A stretch of DNA of 64,000 bases from Filobasidium wieringae (GCA_001600055.1 BCIV01000019.1:434001-498000); one strand, 5' to 3'; counted from the first letter of the stretch, positions 35,905 to 47,174 are shown. The notes: generated from the sequence alone by a model not told the origin. A program made the numbers and translations.

Positions 35905-35941
35905 CGGACCGGAAACGCCTATTTGGTCCGCGACCGGAGAT
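35905..35941. promoter_or_regulatory. TCCG-N4-CGGAGAT site and inverted CCGGTCCG octamer
   Basis: TCCG-cgac-CGGAGAT at 35927-35941 follows CGGACCGG (octamer in reverse) at 35905-35912. It lies about 200 bases before the TIM-barrel start. Confidence 0.7.
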
Positions 35942-36145
35942 GATTCGATAGTCAAGGTCCCTCAGACTCGGCGTGTTGCCCTAGTCGCGCTAATCGCTAT
36001 GCTTCATAGAGATAGATATAATAGCTTTACTGACAATGTTCACAGGTCGTGATCCTAGCACATGCGTGTACACACACCAACGTTCATCTTCGTCTTCTTC
36101 TCTTCTGCACTTACACGCCACCCCGCTTAATCTCACCAACCAACC

Positions 36146-37585
36146 ATGTCGGCCTCCACCTCCTTAACCCGAGCCGACCTCGAAGCCCTGCCAATTTCAT
36201 TCGCAACCCCTTCTCTAGGCATGCACCCGTCTCATACCCTTGAGAGCAAACTCGACGCAATGAGAAGTGCGGGTTATAAACTCGTCACGCTCGGATTCGG
36301 TAACTTCATGGCTTGGGTCAGAACCCGTCAACCCGACCTGTGAGTGAGGTGTTAGCCTGACGACGGGAAGCTCCGACGCTACTGGTGCTGACATTGGGCA
36401 TCTCTCCGGATCTCTTCAGCCCGGCATCTACGTGTCCTCCCGAGTGGATAAGGGACGACGAGCCTGCTCCGTCAGATGACAAGATCTGGGAGGCCATGTA
36501 CTCTGAAGCCGAGTTCCTCGAGAACCACGTCAAGTCTCTTGGCATGCAACTGGTCGTCTTCCAGCCGATCAGCCAATTCGAAGGATGGCACAAGGGCTCA
36601 AAGAGATACGAATTTGTCAGGGCCAAAGCGGAAAAATGGTTACGTTTGTGTGCAATTCTAGGTGTGCAATATCTCCAGGTGAGATATTCTCTCTATTCCC
36701 TGGGCATCGCAAATCGACTCGGATGCTGAAATGAAACGAACGTTCAGCTGGGTTCAAACGATCAAAAGGATGCTGATGCGCCATACGAGTCACTCTGTGA
36801 AGATATGGAATGGATCGCACAACTCGGTTCTCGGCAATCTCCTCCTATCAAGATATCCTATGAACCTTGGTGCTTCTCCCATCGAATTCCCTCATGGGAA
36901 GGATGTTGGGATGTCGTCAAGAAGGTCGACCATCCGTATCTCGGTTTGTGTATCGATGTCGCACATGTAAGTGTCATTCCAGGAAAGGACAGATCGAGGG
37001 CGGAGCAGGACTTGATATGCTGATCGCACTCAATCGAAAGATCGCCCTATCCCCTGACTATGGTGGCTATGACCCTCTGACTGGAGGAGGCTATACCGAC
37101 TCCGAGTTTGAGGACGAGTTGTCCCGCATCCGCGCGGTTCCGGGCGACAAGATTCACTTCTTCGAGATTTCGGACGTCATCAAACCCGAACCTCCCCTTC
37201 TCAAGGGTAGCAGTTTCGATGAGTATCACAAATCGGACCCGGAGGCTAGAGTGCTGTTCACCTGGAGCATTTGCGGGAGGTGTCTTCCTCTGGTCGGTAA
37301 GAATGCTGGAAAGGACGTCAAGAGCGAGCTCGATCTGGGAGGCGCGAGAGCTGTCGACATCATGAAAGCCGTTCTAGACACTGGGTTTCGAGGTGAGTCA
37401 CCACTCTCGAATTGACGTGCGTCATGTATTGATGCTCTCCTGGCAATGCTTCGTCAGGACCATGCTCTTTCGAGGTCTTCGAACAGCAGTACATGAACAC
37501 AAGCGACTCTTCAGTCACAAGACGGTACGCAGAGGCCGGTCAACTATCAAAAGAAAGGATGTTCAAGGCCTTGTTGGAGATGTGA
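36146..37585 (+). CDS. Sugar phosphate isomerase/epimerase-like TIM-barrel enzyme
   Basis: Xylose-isomerase-like TIM barrel (AP endonuclease 2 superfamily), which includes sugar isomerases, inosose and 3-dehydroshikimate dehydratases. Exons 36146-36339, 36420-36678, 36748-36966, 36993-37392 and 37458-37585 give 399 residues. Metal-ligand blocks visible are KISYEPWC (Glu), YLGLCIDVAH (Asp, His), KIHFFEISD (Glu) and CSFEVFEQQY (Glu). The intron between 36966 and 36993 is only 26 nt, yet it is the only join that keeps the frame and the conserved IDVAH block. The end is fixed by the TGA at 37583. It fits a downstream step on an oxidised or keto sugar (inference). Confidence 0.85.
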
Positions 37586-38601
37586 AATGTAATGCACACA
37601 AGAAGCGCCCACGACAATGTAACAAACCGCACGCACGACGAGATATCAGGAATGACCAATCGTTTTCAATGTTTCCCGCATACCATGAAGATGGGAATAT
37701 AGTATCGGTGCGCGGTCACGCAGACCCTGGCAGATAGTCAGATACTGTAGTGCCTAGTCATCTACTCTAGAGTCAATTGGCACCCGACCGAAGCGATCTC
37801 TCTCGTTTCCCAGCAGTGCCAACAGGCTGAGGATTTCGCCACTAGTTTACCAATGTCAGGGAAGCTCGTGTCATTATCATCATCATCATCGTCTTGACTA
37901 CTGATTTTGAACCTTGTTTGCCGAATGTTGTATCCTCGTCTGATTCGTAATCCCAGTTCATTTTGAGGAATTCCAAGCAGTATGCTTAAGGATCAGTGCT
38001 GTAAGTATCTATGTCCGATATTAATGTCACCTCTCTCTGTACTGCTGACGATCATTATTATCATTGTTACCCCTATTCAGAAGAACAGACCCGGTGAGAA
38101 GATCAGGGTTGCTGAAGGAGCTGACATCGTAGTAGTTGAAGCTGCTGTGATTACCTTTGTGCCATGTTGATACTACCTCTCTCCGTCGTACCTGACTCTT
38201 CTCCATCACTTGCAATGTAGACCAGCTGAGTTTGTTCGCAGACCATCCGTTAGGAGCAGGGAGAATTTATGGATGCCCATCAATTTAGATATCATCATAA
38301 GTCTGCTGAATGGCAGCCAATCCGTAATCCTATTGGAGCATCTAGCAATATCAAAGGTATCGAAATCACGCACTCAGACAACAAGGATAATTCACATGCA
38401 GCTGATGATATGATCACCAGGGAACCACTGGACATTGGGCTGGAACGAACGACAAGCGGTGACACCTGCTCTTGATAGACAAGAAGACGTGACAGCGAGT
38501 TAGGTTAAGACATATCATCGAAAAGACATAACGGACGGTCGTAAGATCAAGAACGATAGGTGCTAAAGAAACAGAAACTCATTATAAAGGGTGTCAGACG
38601 A
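37586..38601. other. Intergenic region at the right edge of the cluster
   Basis: About 1 kb between the TIM-barrel gene and the spindle-pole gene. It contains an ATC trinucleotide run near 37878-37895 and short frames with no recognisable pattern. Confidence 0.4.
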
Positions 38602-41600
38602 TCAGACGGAAAGTGGGTTGCGTCTAGCGCGGGGTCGGTTGTTGATTCTCGCAGGCGTCTGAACGGCCATAGGACCGAGATCCTTTCGGATAGCTCGAAC
38701 GGTATCGGGTACGCTCATCCTGGCTTTCGAAGCTCGAGCAGCCTTGATGACAGGCGCCATATAAGGCTTGTCACGAACCACCAAGACTTCAGTAAGGCAC
38801 GCGACCTGATTTGCCTATCGCCAAGTAATGATATCAGTACGAGCAGGACGCGAGACAGTAGCGAACATCTTACCTTTTGCTCCATGGTATCGATGACTTC
38901 TTTGAGGTGTTCAGCGAGGACGTGGCGCTTGCTAGACAGAGGGCCCATTCGACGGTACTGCTCGGCAAGGTCAGAATAAATACTGTAGCAAGACAGCGGT
39001 CAGATATCGTTCACTCAGAAGAGTCTCTCCCGACTCACCTCAAATAATGCTTGTAATCGTCTTCCAACTCTCGCAACACCTTCATGATGTTGGTCTGAGG
39101 AGGAACACGCCCAGCGTCCAACTCGTGCTCGATCTCCACGACAGATACATTTCCGCTTTGCACTCTTGGTTTCGATACGGATTGCTGGGCCTGTTGAACT
39201 ACGGGCTCTTCTCCCCCGTATCCCTCATCAACCTCGTCCTCCACGCGAGCCTTTAAGTGACTGTTCTGTTTGTTTTGCATACTGCTAGCGGTAGGTTTAG
39301 GCGCAGGCGAAAAGAACTCGCGTTCAAGTCTGTCCCCTCTGATGGCTGGGAACGGTGACGCAGCTGGATCTTCTTGAACGGCATCATGTTTGTATTCATT
39401 GATGCTCCTTCTGGACTTGCGTCGACTAGAATTCTCATCGCCTTCCGAGCTTCGCATAGACAGAGAACGCGATTCGCCTTGAATACGCGACCGAGGTGAA
39501 GGGGAAGAGTCGCCATCTTCTTGAGTGAGCTGAGCGAACATGGCTTTTCGGGAAGAACTGAGCTTGCGTTCTCCGGATGGAATGTTCTTCTTGAGAGCAG
39601 AGACAGGCATCGGAGGATCGGCACTCTCATAAGCTGCCGCTTGAGTCCCTTCTTCGACTTGGGTCTTGCGTGCAGAATTGGGTCGTTTGGGCTGTTGGGG
39701 CGAAACCATGTCAACAACAACGCCATATTGTTACTCGACTCGAACTCACCTCATCTACCGGCTTCAACGTAATCTCCCCAATAGTCCTCTCGTAAGCGCC
39801 TTCGACGACATCCTTCAACCTGTTGACCTCCGACTCCAACCCATCAACTTTCTTGAGCAAGTGATTGACGAGTGGTACTAAATCCGCCAAGGAAGCGGAC
39901 TGGACGGTCAAAGGGGATCTAGGACGAGCAGGAGATCGATTGATCATTTCTTGCTGAACCATCTGAACTCGGCCCATTTCCTTCTGCAAGTTGGCTTCGA
40001 GCGCTGCCATCTTTTCATTCAAATTCTGAACAATCGCTTCGAGATCTGTTATAATGCGCAGACATAATCAGTACCGTTTGAGAGAAACGAGTATCGTGGT
40101 GACGTACCATCCCTCTCATCCCTCAATCCCTCAACCTTATCCTCCACCTCGACCCTCCTCTCCCTCTCCTCATCCGCCTCCCTCTCGGCCTTATGTGCCA
40201 TGATCCTAGCTCGTTCTAGCTCAGCTTCCAATTCCTGAATCCTCCTACGAGACCGCTCCGTTTCCTGTTTAAGCAATTTCATATCTGTCTCCATTTTCCG
40301 TAAAGCGCCTTCAATATCGACTGTCAATAGAGAGAAAAAACTCGCTATCAGTCGAGAGAGACCAAAAAAACGAGATGAAGCACTGACCACCCGCCGTCTT
40401 CCTCTCTCCGTCATCTCCTACTCTCCTATACAAAAGCCCTTTAGCGGGAGTAGCCAGCATCCCCGTCAACCCTGTCAGGTCTCCTCTTCCTGCTCCAGTC
40501 CCCGCAACAGAAACTCCGGTCCCGACGCTCTGATCGGCCCATCTGGAAGAAGCCTTCCACTCGCCCTCATCCTGAGTCTGAGTTCGGCTTGTGATACGAG
40601 CAGAAGAGTGTTTGGAGATGTTCGATCGATCCCTCATCTGCTCGCCGCCAGTAGAGCGAGCGTTATCGACCCCATCGATCTCCGCCAAGACCTTCCTTCC
40701 GCTTCGAGAATGTATTTGACTAGCTGAGGTATTCCTGAGGGACTGTCCCTGGGATTGAGAATGCCCATGAGAACCTCTCGAGTCCAGCTTGTCCGAATAG
40801 GCCAATTTAGCGCTCTGAGATAGAGACCTGGACCCGATAGTGGTTGTGCTAGTCAAAGGAGAATTTGCCTGAGCTCGAAGGGGGGAAGGTTGTATGGGTC
40901 GGTGTAGGTGTCGTAACGGTTTACTCGAGTTGGTCGTGAAGATTGAGGATTGAGGGGGATTATTGCTGAGATTGGTTTAAGAGAAGCGATAGACGATCAG
41001 TCGATTGACCTTGAAGCAAGGAAATCCGCTCAATTGATAAACTCACCTCTCGTTCACTCCAAAGGTATTCTCCTTTCCACCCTTTCCTCTTGCGACCTCA
41101 ATCAATCCCTCGACGCTTCTATCCGGATCGTACTCGCCCTCTTCTCCATCGCCATAGTTTCCGAAAGCACCTTTGGTACGAGGAGCAAAGATGCCTGCTC
41201 CGAGGGTGATGGCACTGGCATGATGACCTAGAGTAGAACCGGGTGATTGGCCGACGAATATCGATTTCTCGTCTTCGAATTGATCAAAAGTCTGACCGAG
41301 GTGTGGGGAGCTTTGCATGGCTGGAGCAGTTCGGGGAAATTCTAGAGTATGAGTCGAGATGGAAGAAGAAGAGGGGGATGTCGATTCTTCTTGATCAACG
41401 TTTCGGGGTCTAAAGGGAGTAGGAGGTTGAGCGATCAACCCCGATCGACGAGCATGGGCGTCAAAGCTAGAATCAACACCCTGAGTGAGGTTCATGGCGT
41501 CATCAAAACTACTCTCGCTTTCCCATCCATCCTCCCTTAGATTCGCGTTCAAGTTGGAGTTTCTCGATTGTTGACGTATAGATTCTTTCCCGAATCCCCC

Positions 41601-41879
41601 AAGTCGACTAAACGTATGATCGCTGTTGAATGCATCGTCGCTGAGACTGTCTAGGGAATGATCTAGATCCGACTGTAATCTCTGACGGTCGACATCTTGT
41701 CGTGAGATAGGAATGGGTGAGGGCATAGTCGGTAACAACTGTACGGTAGATTTCGATTCTTCCTTCCTGTTACCGTAATAGTTTTGTTGTTGTTGTTGTC
41801 TGGAAGGACCAGGTGTCGCTTGTTTCTGCAAGAAAGGATTGTCGTGATCGTCATTCCTAAGTCTAGAATGAGAGCTCAT
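38602..41879 (-). CDS. Spindle pole body protein, Ppc89/Cep57-like
   Basis: Coiled-coil structural protein of the spindle pole body. Exons 41047-41879, 40918-40966, 40388-40868, 40108-40320, 39750-40045, 39039-39691, 38874-38982 and 38602-38805 give 945 residues. The first 470 residues are Ser/Gln-rich and disordered. A coiled coil follows (ALRKMETDMKLLKQETERS through EVEDKVEGLRDERD, then LLKKVDGLESEVNRLKDVV). After a basic linker comes a Cep57-type microtubule-binding segment: IMKVLRELEDDYKHYL, IYSDLAEQYRRM and AEHLKEVIDTMEQK. The intron at 40869-40917 is needed because reading through meets a stop. The Ppc89/Cep57 match rests on the C-terminal segment. Confidence 0.83.
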
Positions 41880-42235
41880 CGTAGTTGATAGCAGGGTTGC
41901 TGAAATTGCTAATGAAGATAGTCAAGGATGGTTGCGAAGTTCGTTTGTTGATGTGATGGCGTTTGTTCTCGTTATTGCGCGATGAGATTTCGACGAGATG
42001 ACATGCGGTTTTCAAGACCAGGTAGGTGAGTAGGAGAAGGCTGTAGTGTAGCAGGTATGAAGAACAGATCGATTGAAGTGACAACCTTTAGACGCAGAGA
42101 CGATGTTGGGATTGGATTGAAAGAGAATTGAACGAAGGATACCAATTCAAGTTGTTTGTTGTTTGTTGACATCATTCGCTCAAACTCGCTCGTCACGTGA
42201 CACGAACATCTACTCTCTCACAAACAGCGCTAGTC

Positions 42236-44143
42236 TCACGACGCCCTCAACCTAGCCAATGCCTCTCCAGACTCCCTGACCCCCTCTCTAAACCCAAGAG
42301 CACGAGAATGACCCTGGCTTTGACTTATGTACTTGATCGCATTGGACTTATCACCTTCCATCTAAATGCATCCCAGACTCTCCTCAGCTATTCCCGTCTA
42401 AAGCCATACGTCACAAAATGACTCACCTCGGATAAGATCCCCATGTTAAATTCCGCTACGATCCTAGCCTGTTCACATATATTCCTTACTCCCGGTCCGG
42501 CTGTCCCCGTTACACTAGTCACCTCCTCTAGAGCTTTATCGACCAGCTGTAGTGATCGGAGTGACCATGCTTTGGAGCTTGTTATGTTTTTCGTCGTAGG
42601 GGGATTCAGCAGGGAGGAAGACAGGGTGTTTATTAGCTATTGACCAGACGAGGAAGAGACGATTCGATCAGTTTTCCCTTTCGTTGTAGCTTCTCGAATG
42701 AGTAAAGACTTACTACCGCAGCTATTGCCCGCCAACACGCGTAATTTGATGAATCAATAAGCCTGCTCCTTTCTACTGTGTTCCTACCAGATCAAACTCA
42801 CCTTGACACCTCTCTCCAACAGTAGCATTCCCCTTCCCATCCTCCCCAACGGGCAAAAGCGTACTAATCGCTTGAACATAAAGCGGATTCGCTCGTCTGC
42901 CACGATCGATTGCAAATACATCAACAACAGTTCAAACATTTACATTTCAGATTAGATGAGACTCACTCGTAATCCCCCCTTCGAGCATAAAGATCACCCA
43001 ATCCCTGCATGACCAACCCCATACTCTTCCTTGTCACTTTCGCAATGGAATGTCCGCTCACTTCCCTATCCCCTTTATCTTCCTCCGCTTGTTTCTCTTT
43101 CGCGCTACCAGTCTCACTTGAAGGGCGTTCGTCAGGGAAGATGAAGTCTCGACCTACGACCCTGGTCTGTGCGGGCTCCCCGGCAGGGAGAGCGGTGGGT
43201 TTGGGAAGATGAGAAGTACCCAATCCGATCATCCCCTCTAAAGCCCTTAACAAGTACTTCTCAGCCAACCCATCCCATTCCGGTTCCCCAGGGTTCCTTT
43301 GATCCGATAATGAGAGAGCCAAAGAACCGATTTTCTGGCTCAAAGCGATCGCTCGATTTTTATCTTTCTCCGTCAGTTGATACTGTTCCCCTCCTGCCTC
43401 CAAGGGAGGAGGAGAATCTAGGAGATCCAGACCTGATCGGAGGGTTCGAAAGGATTTTCGGTGAAGATGTGATGTCTCTTGCATTGCCGCTAGGGTTATG
43501 TAGAGTCCGGTTATCTTGAGGAGTGGGTCGGGGGAGAGAAGGGAGAGGGGGAGGGACAGGGAGGTTTCGATCGCTCTGATCGTTTGAAATTTGGGGAAGA
43601 CCAGTGGTTTTAAAAGAAGAATAAGGGAGACAAGAGAAGTTGTGAATACTTAGAGAGGAGATTATGAAGAAGATAAAGAATGCACACTGACCGTTCGAAA
43701 GCTTTCTCGCTACCGACGATATCCCCCCTATTCCTGGCTCTTATTGCCTTTTTGAGATCTTCCCGTATCTCGGGTGGCCATGTGGAAAATGCAAAGTACC
43801 ATTCTAGCCTATCGCCCGGCCACAATCAAATAGCCTAGTCAGCTTGTTCGATCCCTTCTGCCCGAAATTGCTCTTTACGGGAAGATTCTCACAGTCCATA
43901 AGTCGTGACGAATATCCCCAAGACCGCCAATCCTCCGAAAAGATGGACGATCCTAGGACCTCTGAATCTTTTCTTTTCTAGCGCTTCATCCAGAATTGGA
44001 GTGCTGTAGGATCGATACGATTGGATGGTTGGGGTTGAAGTTATAGGTAGACGGCGGTTGAATTGAGGGAAGGTCGATCTGCACGGGGATTGGGGTTTGG
44101 GAATCAATCGGGTCAGGGGGGGAAGATGCCTGGAACCTTGCAT
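42236..44143 (-). CDS. MGR3: Mgr3-like mitochondrial inner-membrane TPR protein
   Basis: Probable adaptor of the i-AAA protease in the inner membrane. Seven exons (43893-44143, 43692-43808, 42967-43575, 42802-42896, 42714-42721, 42427-42636, 42236-42361) give 471 residues, near the 501 of yeast Mgr3. Residues 1-50 are Arg/Ser-rich and free of acids, a presequence. A membrane span lies in LFGGLAVLGIFVTTYGLL. TPR-like helices follow (REDLKKAIRARNRGD, EKYLLRALEGMIGL, LVMQGLGDLYARRGDYE, EQARIVAEFNMGILSE). One exon is only 8 nt and supplies three codons of GAAVLINTL. The gene is divergent from a methyltransferase across 193 bases. Confidence 0.85.
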
Positions 44144-44336
44144 ATTGATGAGCTATAACAGTGTTTACAAGTTGGCGTTGGACTAATGAAAAGGACTGGT
44201 TCAAGGAAATGCGGTCGATGAGTATTAGGTCGAGCACATCCTCGATCGATTTGGAGATGACGAATATTTCATATCTCAACTTTTCATTCAACCCAAAAGT
44301 CCATCCACCTCAAACAATCGCTTCCTGTTCTTCCCG

Positions 44337-45221
44337 ATGCCACCCTCATTCTCGGACTTGGAATACTGGGAATCTCGCTTCCTATCGACCCAAGACCCAT
44401 TCGATTGGCTCCTCCCCGCAACCGCACTGGACGATCTGATCCTTAAAACCATTCAATCCTCCCCTGATCCTGAATCTGGCAAAATCTTGCATATCGGATG
44501 TGGGAGTTCGGAACTCAGTTACAGATTAGGGGAATTAATACAAGACAGAAAGAGAGTAGTGAACTCTGATTACTCCAAGACGGCTGTGGACCTAGGGAGG
44601 AAGATGGAGCAAGAAAGATCTTCACATGGGCCGAGAGGTAGTGGTGAGCCTTCTGTGAAGAATGCGGTTTCTTCATCAACGATAGGCACCATAAAACAAG
44701 AAGACGCCAGAAGAGATGGAGGATGGATGAACTGGAAAGTTCTGGATCTTTTAGATCCTCTCTCTATCGGAACGATGCGGGCAAACAAATTCGATATCAT
44801 AATCGATAAATCCACAAGCGATGCGATCTCCTGCGGTTCCGACATCCCCATTCCTACCCCCTACAGTCTCTCTTTATCCCCAGAACCTCAATCAACGCCT
44901 TCCATCCACCCCATCCACCCGCTACATCTCCTAGCCCTGAATCTCGCACACCTGACCAATCCAAATGGAAGATGGTTATGCATCTCCTACTCCTCTGACC
45001 GATTCCCTTTCCTCCCACCACACCCCGCTCAAGGGGAAGAAGAACACTTCGACCCAGAGATTTTCGGAACATTACATCCCTCTGAATTATGGACATTAGA
45101 GAGGAAATGGGAAGTTCATACCCCCTCGGCTTCGGACGAGGAAGAAGAAGGGAGGAAGGTCTTCAGACCTAAAGATGGGTTTTGGGTTTATGAGCTCGTT
45201 AGGACCGAGGCGCCATTCTGA
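44337..45221 (+). CDS. SAM-dependent methyltransferase, EEF1AKMT4-like
   Basis: A single-exon protein of 294 residues. The N-terminus SDLEYWESRFLSTQDPFDWLL is typical of class I methyltransferases of this group. SAM motif I is ILHIGCGSSELSYRL, and motif II with the acidic residue is VVNSDYSKTAVDLG. The later block FDIIIDKSTSDAISCG matches the IDK-T-DA pattern of elongation-factor lysine methyltransferases of the METTL13/EEF1AKMT4 group. About 60 residues near 105-150 and a Pro/Ser insert near 195-215 are extra. Target protein unknown. Confidence 0.82.
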   Translation: MPPSFSDLEYWESRFLSTQDPFDWLLPATALDDLILKTIQSSPDPESGKILHIGCGSSELSYRLGELIQDRKRVVNSDYSKTAVDLGRKMEQERSSHGPRGSGEPSVKNAVSSSTIGTIKQEDARRDGGWMNWKVLDLLDPLSIGTMRANKFDIIIDKSTSDAISCGSDIPIPTPYSLSLSPEPQSTPSIHPIHPLHLLALNLAHLTNPNGRWLCISYSSDRFPFLPPHPAQGEEEHFDPEIFGTLHPSELWTLERKWEVHTPSASDEEEEGRKVFRPKDGFWVYELVRTEAPF

Positions 45222-45675
45222 TTGGGTCTGAGAGGAGACTTAGAGGTCGTCTTTTTGGGTTGTATCGGTTTCGGTGTTGGAGAGGCGGTTGGTATCTGGA
45301 AACAACGATTGGATTTGCGTGATCGGTCATCGTTCAGACCTGTGCTTTCTTAACGAATGGCGAACCAATATGACTATCAACAGTCCAGCGCATTGAAGTG
45401 GGATTGGGATCAATACATTGAGCCACATTCATCTTGTCCTGTATTTGATCAGGCTCCTCCTGGCGTCCATGTAAATTGCATCGGATCGGGCCAACGTTAA
45501 ATGGTTTGCTTCACAAAAACATAACAGACCATTATCTCCCCCGCTATAAGATCGATCCCATAGTGTTACTGCGATGCCAAGGTCCAGGCTGATGTTTGAG
45601 ATCGATGCGATTATGAAACACCCAGGATCTGAAATTTCCAGAACCGCTTCACTCTGACAGCGGCTCAAAAAAAGA

Positions 45676-45759
45676 AAACCACTATGGGATTCGAACCCAT
45701 GACACCCAGATTACACCAAACGATCGAAGTCTGATGGACTACCACTGTCCCAAGCGGTC
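45676..45759 (-). tRNA. tRNA-Arg (anticodon TCG) with a 12-nt intron
   Basis: On the minus strand the acceptor stem GACCGCT pairs with AGTGGTT (two G-U pairs). The D stem is GGAC/GTCC. The anticodon stem TCAGA/TCTGG encloses a 19-base loop. The T arm is ATGGG-TTCGAAT-CCCAT. Removing 12 bases after position 37 leaves the loop CTTCGAA with anticodon TCG, reading CGA. A run of seven T follows as terminator. Identity depends on where the intron is placed. Confidence 0.78.
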
Positions 45760-45942
45760 GTAGATTAGACCTTTGGCTTGCATGTATAATATATTAATCT
45801 TATCCAGAAGAAACCCTTCATGCTCAAAAGTTCGCATCTCTGATTTTATCGGTGTCTCATGTGAACTAGATCCTTCGAACCTTGCGAAAGAAATACCTCA
45901 CATAAGCAATATCAGCAAGCATTGTCCCTTGGACAACTCAAC

Positions 45943-47174
45943 ATGAGTGCCGAATCCGATACAGAAGATTACCTAGGCCAAGGCTCCCTCAACCTCTTTG
46001 GCGATCAAGGTCATTTCATTGAAATAGATGAAGTTGGGTATGGACCTATTAGATCCCGGATAGTGAGTCCCTTCTCGTCTTCTCTCTCATATACGAAATC
46101 ATGAAAGGAAAAAGAAGGGGGTAGACTGATTCTGAGCGTCTTGCGGGTGCCGGGGGAACTAGTAGCCGGAAGCTCAAGGGAAAGCTTTCACTAGATTGGC
46201 TTCACAGGTATTCAATAGTGGATTGGTCAGTCGAGGTGGTAATCTCTACGGTCGTAAGATGGGAGAGCCTGATGAATCGTCTTTGATGAGATAGGTTATG
46301 GCGGAGATGGTTGAATTAGGGAGAATACCTTTTGCGGGAAAACGAAGTGAGTCTGATGTCCTGTCTCATGTCTCAATCAGACCGTTCGTCCGAATTTCTT
46401 ATACCTTCACGTCATATCCCTTCTAGTACTGGAAATTGGAGCTTCAACCTCTTTCCCGTCCCTCTTGGCATCCACTTCTGAACACCCTCCCGCATCGATT
46501 CTCACAACCGATTACCCGGACGAGGCTCTGATCAAGTGAGTTGAGCTTTCTCTTGTGAAAGAGCTTTTGTTTTCTGGAGTATCTTGACTAGCCGAGGGTG
46601 GATAGGAACTTGCAGGGGAACTTGGACCGGAATATGGACTTGATCCGGTGTCCCGTGAGATTACGGTTAGGAAGATTGATCAGGTGTGAACGATATTGAT
46701 TGAGATTCTCCTTGGTTCAGATTCGATGTGCCCCCTACAAATGGGGAGACGACGTGGAACCTCTCTTGTGAGTCATAAGAATCTCTTTCCTTGTAGAATC
46801 TTCCGCCAACTCAGTCCGATCAATCAATTACGATGTCTAGACAAAGTCTTTCGAAACCAGAAGAACGTTTCAATCTCCTGATCGCTGCGGATTGTCTATG
46901 GTTACACGACGAGCATACAAACCTCCTCAACACTCTAACCTCCTCCCTATCACAAGACGGTCAAGCCTTTTTCACCACTGGTCATTATGCAAAACGACCC
47001 TACGTCGACGAGTTCTTTAGACGCGTTGAAAAGCTGGGGTTCTCGGTAGAAGAGCTGGGTATCGTTCCTCGATGGGAAGGAACGATGGAAGTGGATCTAG
47101 GTCCGGGAAGACTGAAAGAGGATCTGGATCTGAAGAAAGCGGCTGTGTGGGCATTCAGAGTACGCAGGGAATGA
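45943..47174 (+). CDS. EFM7: EEF1A N-terminal methyltransferase, Efm7/Nnt1-like
   Basis: Class I methyltransferase of the fungal Nnt1/Efm7 family, which methylates the N-terminus and Lys2 of elongation factor 1A. Seven exons (45943-46062, 46166-46225, 46295-46346, 46427-46535, 46606-46654, 46721-46767, 46841-47174) give 256 residues, against 261 in yeast. Seen are the cosubstrate loop ILEIGASTSFPSLLA, TTDYPDEALI, the family-specific APYKWGDDVEPLL, and FNLLIAADCLWLHDEH. The last acceptor is at 46840; the nearer AG at 46796 breaks the frame. Spc24 starts 185 bases downstream. Confidence 0.86.

Noticed and set aside
38210..38475. Short plus-strand frames between the TIM-barrel and spindle-pole genes
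   Set aside because: No recognisable pattern and no consistent frame; could be relics but I cannot support a gene.
46696..46881. An extra frame reading through the last intron of the Efm7-like gene
   Set aside because: It arises because the intron has no stop in that frame; the acceptor at 46840 restores the family motif DDVEPLL and LLIAADCLW.
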